64,000 bases of DNA, taken from contig SUPR01000003.1 of the NCBI GenBank assembly GCA_005191425.1, positions 1-64,000 of the forward strand, written 5' to 3'. This document shows positions 1 to 8,447 of this stretch, in pieces. The translations under genes and the position numbers were made by a program. The stretch is from Candidatus Helarchaeota ASGARD archaeon Hel_GB_B. GTDB lineage: Archaea; Asgardarchaeota; Lokiarchaeia; Helarchaeales; HEL-GB-B. How positions within the stretch are numbered: the first letter of the stretch is position 1; each line of letters begins with the position of its first letter. The notes beneath the pieces are model-generated. The model was given only the letters and a program-made list of their open reading frames with translations. It was not told the origin of the DNA and made no database searches.

Positions 1-924
1 TTTCTTTACTGCAGATACCGGTATAATAGGAAATTTGTCCCTCCATTTTTGAGATAGAATCTCATAATTATTTTGCGACGCTATTATATCTCCTCTAGTT
101 GCAACAATAATTACATCTTTAAATACTCTATCAACTTTTATTGCATCTTCAATTATTTCATTTAAAACGGAAATCGACTCTATTGATTCATTAATAACAA
201 CTCTGGCATTATGTATTCCATAAGATTGCAATAATTTTACTATGTCCTTCCTTTCATTGTCAATCCGCGTTCCCTTATTAATTATAACTATTCCTCCCAT
301 TCCAGTTTTTTCGATTTTTATGTCCTTTTTATTATAGATAAATTTTATGTTCACTTCATTCATTTCTTTAATTAGAGTCCGCATCTGATAATCTGGATCT
401 CTCGATAAGTCTATAATGAATAGTATTAAATCACAGTTTCTAACAGTATTAAATTGTTCGCGGTTTTCACTACTCCCCTCATAGAAAGCAGGCAACTCAA
501 TTAATTGAATCTTAATGTCCTCAAATTTTATCATTGCTATCTCGGGTCTGCTTGTAGTAAATCCATAGGTATCTACCTTCGCTATTTCTGATGATGATAA
601 CGCATTAAATAATTGACTTTTACCAGAATTTGTAAATCCTACCATAACAACTTGTCCTGCTCCTTCTTTCTTAATATTATATTCTGATCCACCACCACTA
701 CTTTTACCTATCTCTTTTTTTCTATCTCTCTCGGCTTTTAATTTTACTAATTTTTTTTTCAAATTATGAAGTAATTTTTCAGTTCCCTTGTGTTTAGGAA
801 CTGCACTAATGTATTTCTGAAGTGTATTGATTTTCTCATCCAATGTCGTGGCAGATTCATATTTTTCTTTTGCTTCCAATGCCTCTGGAGATAAATTGAT
901 CGGCAATTTTTTCCCTATTTTCAA
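1..924 (-). CDS. DRG/OBG-family GTPase, 3' end outside window
   Basis: The reading frame is open from a TTG start at 924 to the left edge, giving 308 residues without a stop. The N-terminus runs KKLPINLSPEALEA, followed by a basic helical stretch with PKHKGTEKLL and a glycine/serine-rich linker, as in developmentally regulated GTP-binding proteins. The G1 P-loop is GFTNSGKS and the switch region includes TYGFTTSRPE. A G3 DxxG is not obvious: the segment reads LIELPAFYEG where the family has DTPG. The likely G4 is YNKKD rather than NKxD. Family members are about 365 aa with a C-terminal TGS domain, so roughly 60 residues lie beyond the window. DRG proteins bind translating ribosomes or RNA in archaea and eukaryotes. 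The TTG start follows an in-frame stop and no ATG lies between. Divergent from the protease gene at 987. Confidence 0.85.
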   Translation of the reverse strand, partial: MKIGKKLPINLSPEALEAKEKYESATTLDEKINTLQKYISAVPKHKGTEKLLHNLKKKLVKLKAERDRKKEIGKSSGGGSEYNIKKEGAGQVVMVGFTNSGKSQLFNALSSSEIAKVDTYGFTTSRPEIAMIKFEDIKIQLIELPAFYEGSSENREQFNTVRNCDLILFIIDLSRDPDYQMRTLIKEMNEVNIKFIYNKKDIKIEKTGMGGIVIINKGTRIDNERKDIVKLLQSYGIHNARVVINESIESISVLNEIIEDAIKVDRVFKDVIIVATRGDIIASQNNYEILSQKWRDKFPIIPVSAVKK

Positions 925-986
925 TTTATTAATATTTGTAATTTATATTCAAAAGATATTTTAATTAAAGATTTATTCATAATCTT

Positions 987-2981
987 ATGTATCAAAAGCA
1001 CAAATTATTAACTTTATTTTATATATCAATTTTATTCTTGTCCTCTTTTGAATTCACTACACATCCAATTAATTTTAGTATATTATTTTCTTCAAAACCC
1101 AATAATTGGATTAATAACAACAATTTAATCCTAGTAAAATCTCAAGATTTTAACATAAATAGTGTTTCTAACAAAATTTCAGACGATTTGTTATCAATAA
1201 TAGAAAAATCACCAGAATCTCAAGTAAAGATAATTGTATATCTAAACAATGATAAGTTAAACAAAGAAATAAATATTTTTAATGTAAATGATAATACCTC
1301 TTCATTAGAAAAATACCGATCTTCTCTTTATAATCTCCAACTCCATGAAAATACTCCATTAATTGACCATGTATCCGATGAAATTATAAAATTAGGTGGC
1401 GAAATATTAGGGAGCTCAGTAATATTAAATGCAATATCTGTAAAAATTAAGGCAAAAAATATCGTCCTTGTCAGTAAATTACCTCATGTTATTAAAATTG
1501 AAAAAAATTTTCAAATAAAAACCCGTTTAAATTATAGTGTTCCTTCAATCACAAATTATACTGGCTCTGACCCGTCATTTCGATGGAATTATAATTTATA
1601 TAACGGTTCTGGGATCATAGTTGGTGTAATTGATACTGGAATTTATAAAAGTCATCCGGCATTAGCTGGAAAAGTTATCCAAGAAAAAGATTTTACTGGT
1701 GGGTCGAACCCTAACGATTTGGATGGGCATGGCACTCATGTCGCAGGAATAATCGCAAGCAGTAATTCCCTTTATAGAGGTGTCGCTCCTGGTGTAAATC
1801 TTATAAACATAAAATCTTTAAATACTGCAGGTGTAGGCAATTCTTTTCAAGTTATTCAAGGAGTTGAATGGGCTTTAATTGAAAATAATTTTAGTATTGA
1901 TATTCTTACAATGAGTGCTGGTGCTACTGTTGAAGCTAATGGGACAAATGGTTTTTCATGTTTTGTAGATTATATTGTTAAATATTATAAGGTAATTTGG
2001 GTTAATGCAGCTGGAAATAATGGCCCTTCCTCCAAAAGTCTGGATGTTCCCGCCGATGCTTATAATTGTATATCTGTAGGTAATATTGATGATGGAAATA
2101 ATATAGATAGAAGTTCTGATACCATTGCTTCCTCCAGCAGTCGTGGACCTACATGGGATATTCCCAGAATTAAACCAGATATTGTCGCACCCGGACAAAA
2201 TATAATTTCTTGTAATAATGGTATTGGTTTCGTATCAAAAAGCGGTACAAGTATGGCTACTCCACATGTGGCTGGCGCAGCTGCTCTCCTCTGGCAATAT
2301 TATAAAAAAAATTCAATTCCAGGAATTTCTGAAAACAATTATCCTATGTTAATTAAAGCAATATTATTACACACCGCTGAAGATAAAGGGACTCCTGGCC
2401 CTGATTATAGTTATGGTTATGGTTATTTGGACATTGTTGCTGCAAATAAATTTAGCAAATATGGGCATGCTCTGATTGATTCATTTAACTCATTTGGCTC
2501 CTCAGTTTATAAATATAAATTTGTAATAACGAAGAATTCTAAATTCAATATTAGTTTATTATGGTATAAGGACGCTACATATGACCTTACACACCATTTA
2601 TACACAGGTTGGCAAAATAATGCGATTACTAATTTGAATTTGTTTATAGAAAATGCTAACTTTCAAACAATAGCATCATCAGCTAGTTTATACGATAATT
2701 TTGAAAATTTAAAGGTGAATTTAACACCTGGTACCTATTATATTAAAGTTAATGTTGTAAACAGATATCTATGGTCAAGTCCAGAACAATTTATTTTAAT
2801 ATCATCAGCTCCTCTTGAAAAAATATTTTGGTTAGATACATATACCATTTTATTCATTGTATTAATCGTTGGTTCTGTTAGTGCACTTGTAATTTTAGTA
2901 ATTTATTATTTTAAATCAGGTAGTAATAAAACTCCCGATGAAATTGTGGACTTTGGATATTCAGAGGAAACAGGAATTTAG
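987..2981 (+). CDS. Secreted, membrane-anchored subtilisin-like serine protease (S8)
   Basis: A 664-aa subtilase. Residues 1-22 form a hydrophobic signal sequence or membrane segment. Residues about 55-180 look like an inhibitor-I9-type propeptide. The catalytic triad is Asp216 (VIDTG), His248 (DGHGTHVAG) and Ser422 (SGTSMATPHVAG). Asn344/345 in AAGNNGP supplies the oxyanion hole. After the catalytic domain comes a beta-rich region (about 490-605), a hydrophobic helix (about 617-642) and a short charged tail, so the enzyme is probably displayed outside the cell and tethered by its C-terminus. Archaeal subtilases commonly serve in nutrient proteolysis or surface-protein turnover. The ATG at 987 puts the signal peptide right at the N-terminus. 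The stop overlaps the convergent methyltransferase gene by 4 bases. Confidence 0.93.
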   Translation: MYQKHKLLTLFYISILFLSSFEFTTHPINFSILFSSKPNNWINNNNLILVKSQDFNINSVSNKISDDLLSIIEKSPESQVKIIVYLNNDKLNKEINIFNVNDNTSSLEKYRSSLYNLQLHENTPLIDHVSDEIIKLGGEILGSSVILNAISVKIKAKNIVLVSKLPHVIKIEKNFQIKTRLNYSVPSITNYTGSDPSFRWNYNLYNGSGIIVGVIDTGIYKSHPALAGKVIQEKDFTGGSNPNDLDGHGTHVAGIIASSNSLYRGVAPGVNLINIKSLNTAGVGNSFQVIQGVEWALIENNFSIDILTMSAGATVEANGTNGFSCFVDYIVKYYKVIWVNAAGNNGPSSKSLDVPADAYNCISVGNIDDGNNIDRSSDTIASSSSRGPTWDIPRIKPDIVAPGQNIISCNNGIGFVSKSGTSMATPHVAGAAALLWQYYKKNSIPGISENNYPMLIKAILLHTAEDKGTPGPDYSYGYGYLDIVAANKFSKYGHALIDSFNSFGSSVYKYKFVITKNSKFNISLLWYKDATYDLTHHLYTGWQNNAITNLNLFIENANFQTIASSASLYDNFENLKVNLTPGTYYIKVNVVNRYLWSSPEQFILISSAPLEKIFWLDTYTILFIVLIVGSVSALVILVIYYFKSGSNKTPDEIVDFGYSEETGI

Positions 2982-3580
2982 ATTAATACTTCTTGATTTT
3001 TTTTAATTTCGATCAGCATTATTTTTTCAAAAAAATATTTTTCTTCTTTAAGAATCTTAAATTCCATTGATTTATTTTTAATGGTCTCAAAAATTTCTTT
3101 TGGACGGGATAATGATGAAATTATTATTAAAATTCGACTTTTTAAATGGACATAATTATCGACCATTTCAAGAAATTCTAAAATGATTTCATTTCCTTTT
3201 TCTCCTCCACTCCAAGATTTTGCAAGTAAGTCGCTTTTATCACATGTCCCTGGTAGATATGGTGGGTTGAAAATAATAACATCAAAACAATATGGAATAA
3301 GTGGGTTTAGCAAATTCCCGACCAAAAAATTAATTCGATTTTCGACCTTATTTAATCTGGAATTTTTTAATGCACATTTAATTGCTATAGGCGAAATATC
3401 TATACTAATTACATGTGCCCCTCTCGCCGCAGCTATAATCGATAATAATCCACACCCTGTCCCTACCTCTAAAACAAAATCCCCCTTGTTTATCTCCAAA
3501 TTTTCCGCAAATAAAAAACTGTCATCACATGGCTCATAAACTTGATCTAAAATTTCGAATTTAAGTCCTAAATATTCCAA
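2978..3580 (-). CDS. prmC: HemK/PrmC-type protein (N5)-glutamine methyltransferase
   Basis: A 200-aa class I SAM-dependent methyltransferase without the N-terminal domain of bacterial PrmC, matching the short archaeal/eukaryotic HemK2 (Mtq2) form. Motif I is LEVGTGCG at residues 38-45, an acidic end of strand beta2 lies at ISIDIS, and the substrate-binding NPPYLP is at 105-110. The family methylates the glutamine of the GGQ motif in peptide release factors (aRF1 in archaea); a Trm112-like partner is usual but not seen here. The start overlaps the end of ksgA by 13 bases, so the two are probably translationally coupled, as in many archaeal genomes. Confidence 0.88.
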   Translation of the reverse strand: MEYLGLKFEILDQVYEPCDDSFLFAENLEINKGDFVLEVGTGCGLLSIIAAARGAHVISIDISPIAIKCALKNSRLNKVENRINFLVGNLLNPLIPYCFDVIIFNPPYLPGTCDKSDLLAKSWSGGEKGNEIILEFLEMVDNYVHLKSRILIIISSLSRPKEIFETIKNKSMEFKILKEEKYFFEKIMLIEIKKNQEVLI

Positions 3581-4428
3581 TATTCTTTCAACTCAGTATT
3601 ATATTCATTTAAATAATCAAATATCTCCTTAATTTTTGAATTATCAAGATTTCGTACTCTTAATTCCCTATATGGCAATTTTTCAATAAAATTATCTATA
3701 AATTTCCGATCAAGTTTCATTCTTTTTAGTCTATTCTTCATGACCTTTTGTACTAATTGATTTTTATGGTTGAATAATTTATTTACTAAATAAAAATATC
3801 GATCTTCATTTTCAACATGGATCACTGGCGTTTTAGGCATAATTTTTAACAGAATAGAGTCTACCTGGGGAATTGGATAAAAATTTTTCCTTGATATATT
3901 CATAATATATTTTATATTAGTATTATAATTAACTCTGACTGTTAACCTACTATAATTTGCAGAATTCGGCTTGGCAAATAATCTCTGCCCAAATTCTAAC
4001 TGAAAAGTTATTACACAGTCCTTGTATTGGCTTCGTATAATTTTAAGTAATAAAGGTGAGGAAATATTATATGGCGGATTTGATATTATTTTTTTATTTT
4101 TAAAAATTGAATCTTCTAGTTTTAGAACATTTTCATTTACTATTTCTACATTATTATATTCAATTAATTCTTTTCTTAATATTTTTACAAGTTCTTTATC
4201 TATTTCAATCGCAGTTACATGTTTTACTTTCTCAGCTAAAATTCTCGTTAAATTTCCAATACCTGCTCCAATTTCAATTACTCTGTCATTACTTACTAAA
4301 TTTCCTGCCTCTACTTCTTTTAATAATATATCCTTATTTATTAAGAAATGCTGGGATTTTAATTTTGATAATTTAATTCCATTACTTTTCAAGATCGACC
4401 TTATTTGAGAATACATGTTATTTATCAA
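3568..4428 (-). CDS. ksgA: 16S rRNA dimethyladenosine transferase KsgA/Dim1
   Basis: A 286-aa protein with the KsgA/Dim1 signature. The N-terminal LKSQHFLINK leads into motif I EIGAGIGNL (52-60), an acidic adenosine-binding IEIDKEL, and the catalytic NPPYNI (117-122). The C-terminal helical rRNA-binding domain contains VDSILLKI. The family dimethylates two adjacent adenosines in the 3'-terminal hairpin of small-subunit rRNA during 30S maturation. It is upstream of and overlaps prmC. In many archaea this pair follows rpl21e-rpoF-DUF655; here those genes are at 38.5-40.2 kb, about 34 kb away. Length and motifs are complete. Confidence 0.95.
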   Translation of the reverse strand: MINNMYSQIRSILKSNGIKLSKLKSQHFLINKDILLKEVEAGNLVSNDRVIEIGAGIGNLTRILAEKVKHVTAIEIDKELVKILRKELIEYNNVEIVNENVLKLEDSIFKNKKIISNPPYNISSPLLLKIIRSQYKDCVITFQLEFGQRLFAKPNSANYSRLTVRVNYNTNIKYIMNISRKNFYPIPQVDSILLKIMPKTPVIHVENEDRYFYLVNKLFNHKNQLVQKVMKNRLKRMKLDRKFIDNFIEKLPYRELRVRNLDNSKIKEIFDYLNEYNTELKEYWNI

Positions 4429-4477
4429 TTTGATTATTAATTTTTAAATAAATAAATCATCTTATCATTAATAAAAT

Positions 4478-5161
4478 CTATTCAAAATAATCTGTAATTT
4501 TTTTAATAGTTTTTCTCTCTTCTTTTTTAAAAATGTTGAATTCATGGTCTAGATTTAAAATTTTCTGCATTTTTAATGGCATAAGATTTTTTGCAAATTT
4601 TACATTCCTTTTTTCTTGGATATATTGTGAATTATAGTAATATTTCCAGTCATTTTTACTGAATTTTCCAAGATTAATTCTTTTAGATGTATTTTTTTTA
4701 ATAAATTTTAAAAAAGTATCAAATTCTTTCTCATTTAAGATGTAAAATTTCTTTTTAAACCGTCTATAATTTATTTTAATATCTGTTTTTTTGGTCCCTA
4801 AATAAATTTGAAATTTATTTTTTAGGCAGATAAAAAATTCCGGAAATCTATTGCAGAAAAAACCTAAAAGTAAGTCATAGATATCATGTTCCGAATTTAT
4901 TGTGGACATAAGTATCATTTCAGGGAATAATTCAAAATGTGCCCACCCTTTAACTCTATGAAATTCAGTTGCGACCTCTCCAGCCATTTTATAAAGGTTT
5001 TTAGCTTCTAAGGAAACTTTATTTATAAATAAATCCGGATTTTTAACGTAATTAGTCATAATTTTTTCAATTAAATTTGAATTTTTCGCATTTTTATGGC
5101 GTTTTGCCCAAAAAATTAGATTATTAATATCATTTCTAAATAGTTTTAAATTGTAACTCAA
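4478..5161 (-). CDS. DUF4130 protein, partner of a radical-SAM DNA-modification protein
   Basis: A 227-aa basic protein that I place in the DUF4130 ('probable DNA metabolism protein') family. The signature is the core EFHRVKGWAHFEL (from about residue 67), followed by SEHDIYDLLLGFFCNRFP, where a histidine and RFP are family hallmarks. This family occurs next to, or fused to, the radical-SAM protein encoded immediately upstream (26-base gap). That context supports a joint DNA modification or repair role, though no reaction has been established for the pair as far as I know. The C-terminus (about 140-227) is lysine-rich and could contact nucleic acid. The assignment rests on motif memory rather than a profile search. 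Confidence 0.75.
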   Translation of the reverse strand: MSYNLKLFRNDINNLIFWAKRHKNAKNSNLIEKIMTNYVKNPDLFINKVSLEAKNLYKMAGEVATEFHRVKGWAHFELFPEMILMSTINSEHDIYDLLLGFFCNRFPEFFICLKNKFQIYLGTKKTDIKINYRRFKKKFYILNEKEFDTFLKFIKKNTSKRINLGKFSKNDWKYYYNSQYIQEKRNVKFAKNLMPLKMQKILNLDHEFNIFKKEERKTIKKITDYFE

Positions 5162-5187
5162 TTTTTTTGACCCGACATTTAATGTTC

Positions 5188-6399
5188 CTAATATTTAATA
5201 TTTGTAACATATTTTTGAGAAAAATACTCATCAAGAGATGATTGACGCTTACCATTTACTAGGATAAATGGCTTGGCACGCTTGATTATAACTCCCATAT
5301 TTTTTAATTGAACAAATGAAGTAATTTTGTTTTTTCCATCTTTTATAAATCTATAAATTCTTTTAGCGGATAATGGTCCAATCCCTGGTACCTTCAATAG
5401 ATCTTCTAAATTAGCCTCATTAACTTCAAGTGGAAATAAATCTGAATGAAATTTCTGTGCCGAATAAATTTTCGGGTCTTTATCAAGTGGTATATTGTGT
5501 TTTTCATCAAAATACAATTCGTTAAATTTAAATTTATAGATTCTTAACAACCAATCACATTGATACAATCTATGTTCTCTAATTGATGGTGTTGCATTAT
5601 AATTCTCCAAAGGTGTTCCTTTTATGGGCATAAATGCCGAATAATATCCTCTGTTTAAATTTAATTTTTGATAACACCAATTATTCATTTTCAAAATTTC
5701 AAAATCAGATTCATTTGCTGCACCTACTACATATTGAGTTGTAAATCCAGAAGGTATATATTTTCTATCTCTATTTTCATAAGTTCTTTTATTTTTTAAC
5801 CCTTTAATCCATGATAATCTTGTAAGTATATCTGTCTTATATTCTTTTGTTGAACTTAGATCGCTAAATCTTGATCTATTTGGTGCCTCTAAATTTATGC
5901 TTATCCTATCGGCTATCAAGGCTGCTTCTTTAATTAACGAATAAGATGTTCCAGGTAATATTTTCAAATGAATATATCCCCTAAAATTGTATTTTTCTCT
6001 TAAAATATGCACTGTTTCCAGCATTCTCATCATTGATTTTTCGACATCTCCACAGACAGCAGATGATAAAAACAATCCTTCCACATAATTTCTTATATAA
6101 TAATTCAAAAATAATTTTGATAGTTCCTCTGGCTCAAATGATATTTTAGCCTTCTGATACGCGTGGCTCATATTTGTAGAATTTAAACAATACTTACAAT
6201 CATGTATACATTTGTTTGTATACAAAACTTTTAATAAGCAAACGCGCCTTCCATCTGGTAATACTGAATGACATAATCCAGAAGGAAGTACATTCCCTAT
6301 TCTATTCTTTTGCTTAGTTTTTCGATAAGAATAACTTGATTGACAAATATCATATTTAGCTGCAGCACCTAATACCGTTAACTTCTGATTAGCATCCAA
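5188..6399 (-). CDS. Radical-SAM protein, putative DNA modification/repair family
   Basis: A 403-aa radical-SAM enzyme. The [4Fe-4S] triad CIHDCKYC (Cys64, 68, 71) lies in the region LYTNKCIHDCKYCLNS. The sequence GLFLSSAV and the conserved segment YVVGAANESD are typical of the group annotated as putative DNA modification/repair radical-SAM protein. The C-terminus holds a helix-hairpin-helix (LLKVPGIGPLSAKRIYRF), a non-specific DNA-binding motif that supports a nucleic-acid substrate. It is the first gene of a two-gene leftward unit with DUF4130. No sign of truncation. The biochemical reaction is unknown; radical chemistry on DNA is inference. Confidence 0.85.
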   Translation of the reverse strand: MDANQKLTVLGAAAKYDICQSSYSYRKTKQKNRIGNVLPSGLCHSVLPDGRRVCLLKVLYTNKCIHDCKYCLNSTNMSHAYQKAKISFEPEELSKLFLNYYIRNYVEGLFLSSAVCGDVEKSMMRMLETVHILREKYNFRGYIHLKILPGTSYSLIKEAALIADRISINLEAPNRSRFSDLSSTKEYKTDILTRLSWIKGLKNKRTYENRDRKYIPSGFTTQYVVGAANESDFEILKMNNWCYQKLNLNRGYYSAFMPIKGTPLENYNATPSIREHRLYQCDWLLRIYKFKFNELYFDEKHNIPLDKDPKIYSAQKFHSDLFPLEVNEANLEDLLKVPGIGPLSAKRIYRFIKDGKNKITSFVQLKNMGVIIKRAKPFILVNGKRQSSLDEYFSQKYVTNIKY

Positions 6400-6552
6400 A
6401 ATTATTACCTAAAAAGTTTAGATAAAATTATTTAATAGTAAACTAACTTTAATCGTTTTTGTTTTTTTGTCGATATTTTAATTTTTTTTATTAATTGTTT
6501 CATTTATCTAATTAGTCGTACATAGAGTTCATCGAAAATAAAAAATTTTAAT

Positions 6553-7680
6553 CTACTCAGAAACTTTTTCTATTATAAAAAATGGAAAAATTGGGGCTAA
6601 TAATTCAGTAGCTTTCTCAAATACCATTAAATCTCTAACATCATTTTTAATTTCTTTCTGAAATTTTAACTCAAAATTCTTTAAAAATAAAATTAATGCT
6701 TTATCTAAAAAATAAGTAACTTTATCAGTTATTAATAGTGCTACAGTTTTTTCTCCTGTTTCCATTAGGATACTAAGCCTCTTGCTTGAAATTTCACTTA
6801 TTGCTGTTTCTTCTTTAAAAATTTCTTTAAACACATTATTTATGGCTGATATCATCCCTGACAATAAAACCTCTTCTACGTTAATTTTTTTACGAGTCTT
6901 AAACCGAACTGAATATAAAGGAGTACCTGATTTTTCAAGTACCATTAGCAAATAATTATCATTCGGTAATCTATAAAGATAATTTATATTACTTAAGTAA
7001 GTAATTACAAACATAATTATTCCAATGAATGGGAATATATTTGCATAATTTGATAAATCATTTATTAAATCAGGTTTTGGGATCGATATTGTAAATACAT
7101 TTAAAATAAAGTACATATCGTTTAATAAAGAAATTATAAACCCAAAACTAACAAAAACTAATGCTACAAATAATATTATTGGCATTTTTTCTTTTGTATA
7201 AATATATGTCTTTATATAAATAACTGAACCCATTCCTAAATATACAAATAAAGCTGGCGTCCAATATCCAATATCCGCAAGAACCCAAGCAATATCTGCA
7301 TTGAGTGAATTAACCCGGCAATAAAATACTTGCCATAATCCAATTGTTTGTATTATTAAAAAGCCCGTCATAATCGAAAGTCTTATAGAATTAAGTTTTT
7401 TTGATATTAATTGCTCAAAAAAGATATAAAAGAAAAAGAAATGAAGTCCATACAAATTTAAATGTAATGATTGGAAAAAATTACTAATATTTGTATAACT
7501 TGAGAAAAATAATTCATTAATAATCGCTACCAATCCAGCTAAAAATCCAAATGTCAAACTTATCAAAAATGACCACGCTGTTTTGTGATATCTTATCATT
7601 TGAATTGTAAATAATATCACTAATATTCCAAATGCTATTGTTATAAGCAAGATTGTCCATTCAGTAATTCCTAAAGCCAT
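6553..7680 (-). CDS. Seven-TM membrane protein with cytoplasmic longin/roadblock-like domain
   Basis: A 375-aa protein. Residues 1-235 contain about seven hydrophobic helices (for example 8-27, 35-55, 100-115, 135-155, 165-190, 212-232) and lack histidine-kinase motifs. The last 135 residues form a soluble domain beginning NYLLMVLEKSGTPLYSVRF and continuing VLLSGMISAINNVFKE. That pattern (beta hairpin, helix, and strands such as KTVALLITDK) resembles the longin/roadblock-like sensor domains common in Asgard proteins, which act as platforms for small GTPases. A receptor that signals to a GTPase is a reasonable inference only. It is a single gene with about 150 bases before the next gene on the right. 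I do not recognise a named family. Confidence 0.6.
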   Translation of the reverse strand: MALGITEWTILLITIAFGILVILFTIQMIRYHKTAWSFLISLTFGFLAGLVAIINELFFSSYTNISNFFQSLHLNLYGLHFFFFYIFFEQLISKKLNSIRLSIMTGFLIIQTIGLWQVFYCRVNSLNADIAWVLADIGYWTPALFVYLGMGSVIYIKTYIYTKEKMPIILFVALVFVSFGFIISLLNDMYFILNVFTISIPKPDLINDLSNYANIFPFIGIIMFVITYLSNINYLYRLPNDNYLLMVLEKSGTPLYSVRFKTRKKINVEEVLLSGMISAINNVFKEIFKEETAISEISSKRLSILMETGEKTVALLITDKVTYFLDKALILFLKNFELKFQKEIKNDVRDLMVFEKATELLAPIFPFFIIEKVSE

Positions 7681-7770
7681 CTGAATATACCTATAATATT
7701 GTTTATTTTTTATTGTAATGTAATAAATTAATTATAAAAATTTAATCGGCTGATTTTTGAGAAAATAATT

Positions 7771-8442
7771 TTAAAAGTAAAAATTTTCTGCTCTCAATTT
7801 TTTAATAATTTTCAAAACTTCATCATTATTTAAATCTCGCCAATGTTTATATGCATCAGCAACGGCAAAATATGAAACATCCCTAATATTTGGGCAAATT
7901 ACTTTTGCATAATCTGATAACAATTCAACACTTGATTTTGGTGCAGTTGGGACTGCAATAACTACTTCTGAAGGATTATAATTTATAACTGATTTAACTC
8001 CAGCAAGCATTGTATAACCACTTGCAAGTCCATCATCTACCATTACCACAATTTTATCTTTAACTTTTTTTCTGAAGTCTGTATAATCAATCCCATAGTA
8101 TTTAATGCGGTCATATATATCTGCTTTTGTTTTTACAATTATTTGTTCTATCTGAAATCGTGTTAGATGTAAATAATTTAACAATTTATCATTGAAAATT
8201 ACCATCCCATCCATTGTTACCGCGCCAAACCCTGCTTCAGGATTATATGGTATCTGTAATTTTCTTACAACCAATAAAGTCATCTTTCCTCCAAGTTCTT
8301 CAACAATTTCTGCAGCCACCGGAACGCCACCATTAGGTATTGCAATTACTCTAATATCTTTTTCTTTATAATTTTTTAATAAATCGACAAGCTTTTTTCC
8401 TGCATCATATCTATCGTCATACATATATTTTCCGTCCATCAA
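7771..8442 (-). CDS. Predicted phosphoribosyltransferase
   Basis: A 223-aa type I phosphoribosyltransferase fold protein (COG1926-like). The PRPP-binding loop is VVMVDDGLASGYTM at 132-145, two acidic residues followed by a small-residue loop. An N-terminal AIPNGGVPVAAEI matches the pyrophosphate loop, and VVRKLQIPYNPEAGFGA matches the segment following it in this group. The substrate is not evident; members are annotated only as predicted PRTases. It starts 5 bases downstream of the methylase stop and so probably shares its transcript, which may be chance. Confidence 0.82.
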   Translation of the reverse strand: MMDGKYMYDDRYDAGKKLVDLLKNYKEKDIRVIAIPNGGVPVAAEIVEELGGKMTLLVVRKLQIPYNPEAGFGAVTMDGMVIFNDKLLNYLHLTRFQIEQIIVKTKADIYDRIKYYGIDYTDFRKKVKDKIVVMVDDGLASGYTMLAGVKSVINYNPSEVVIAVPTAPKSSVELLSDYAKVICPNIRDVSYFAVADAYKHWRDLNNDEVLKIIKKLRAENFYF

Positions 8443-8447
8443 ATTTT

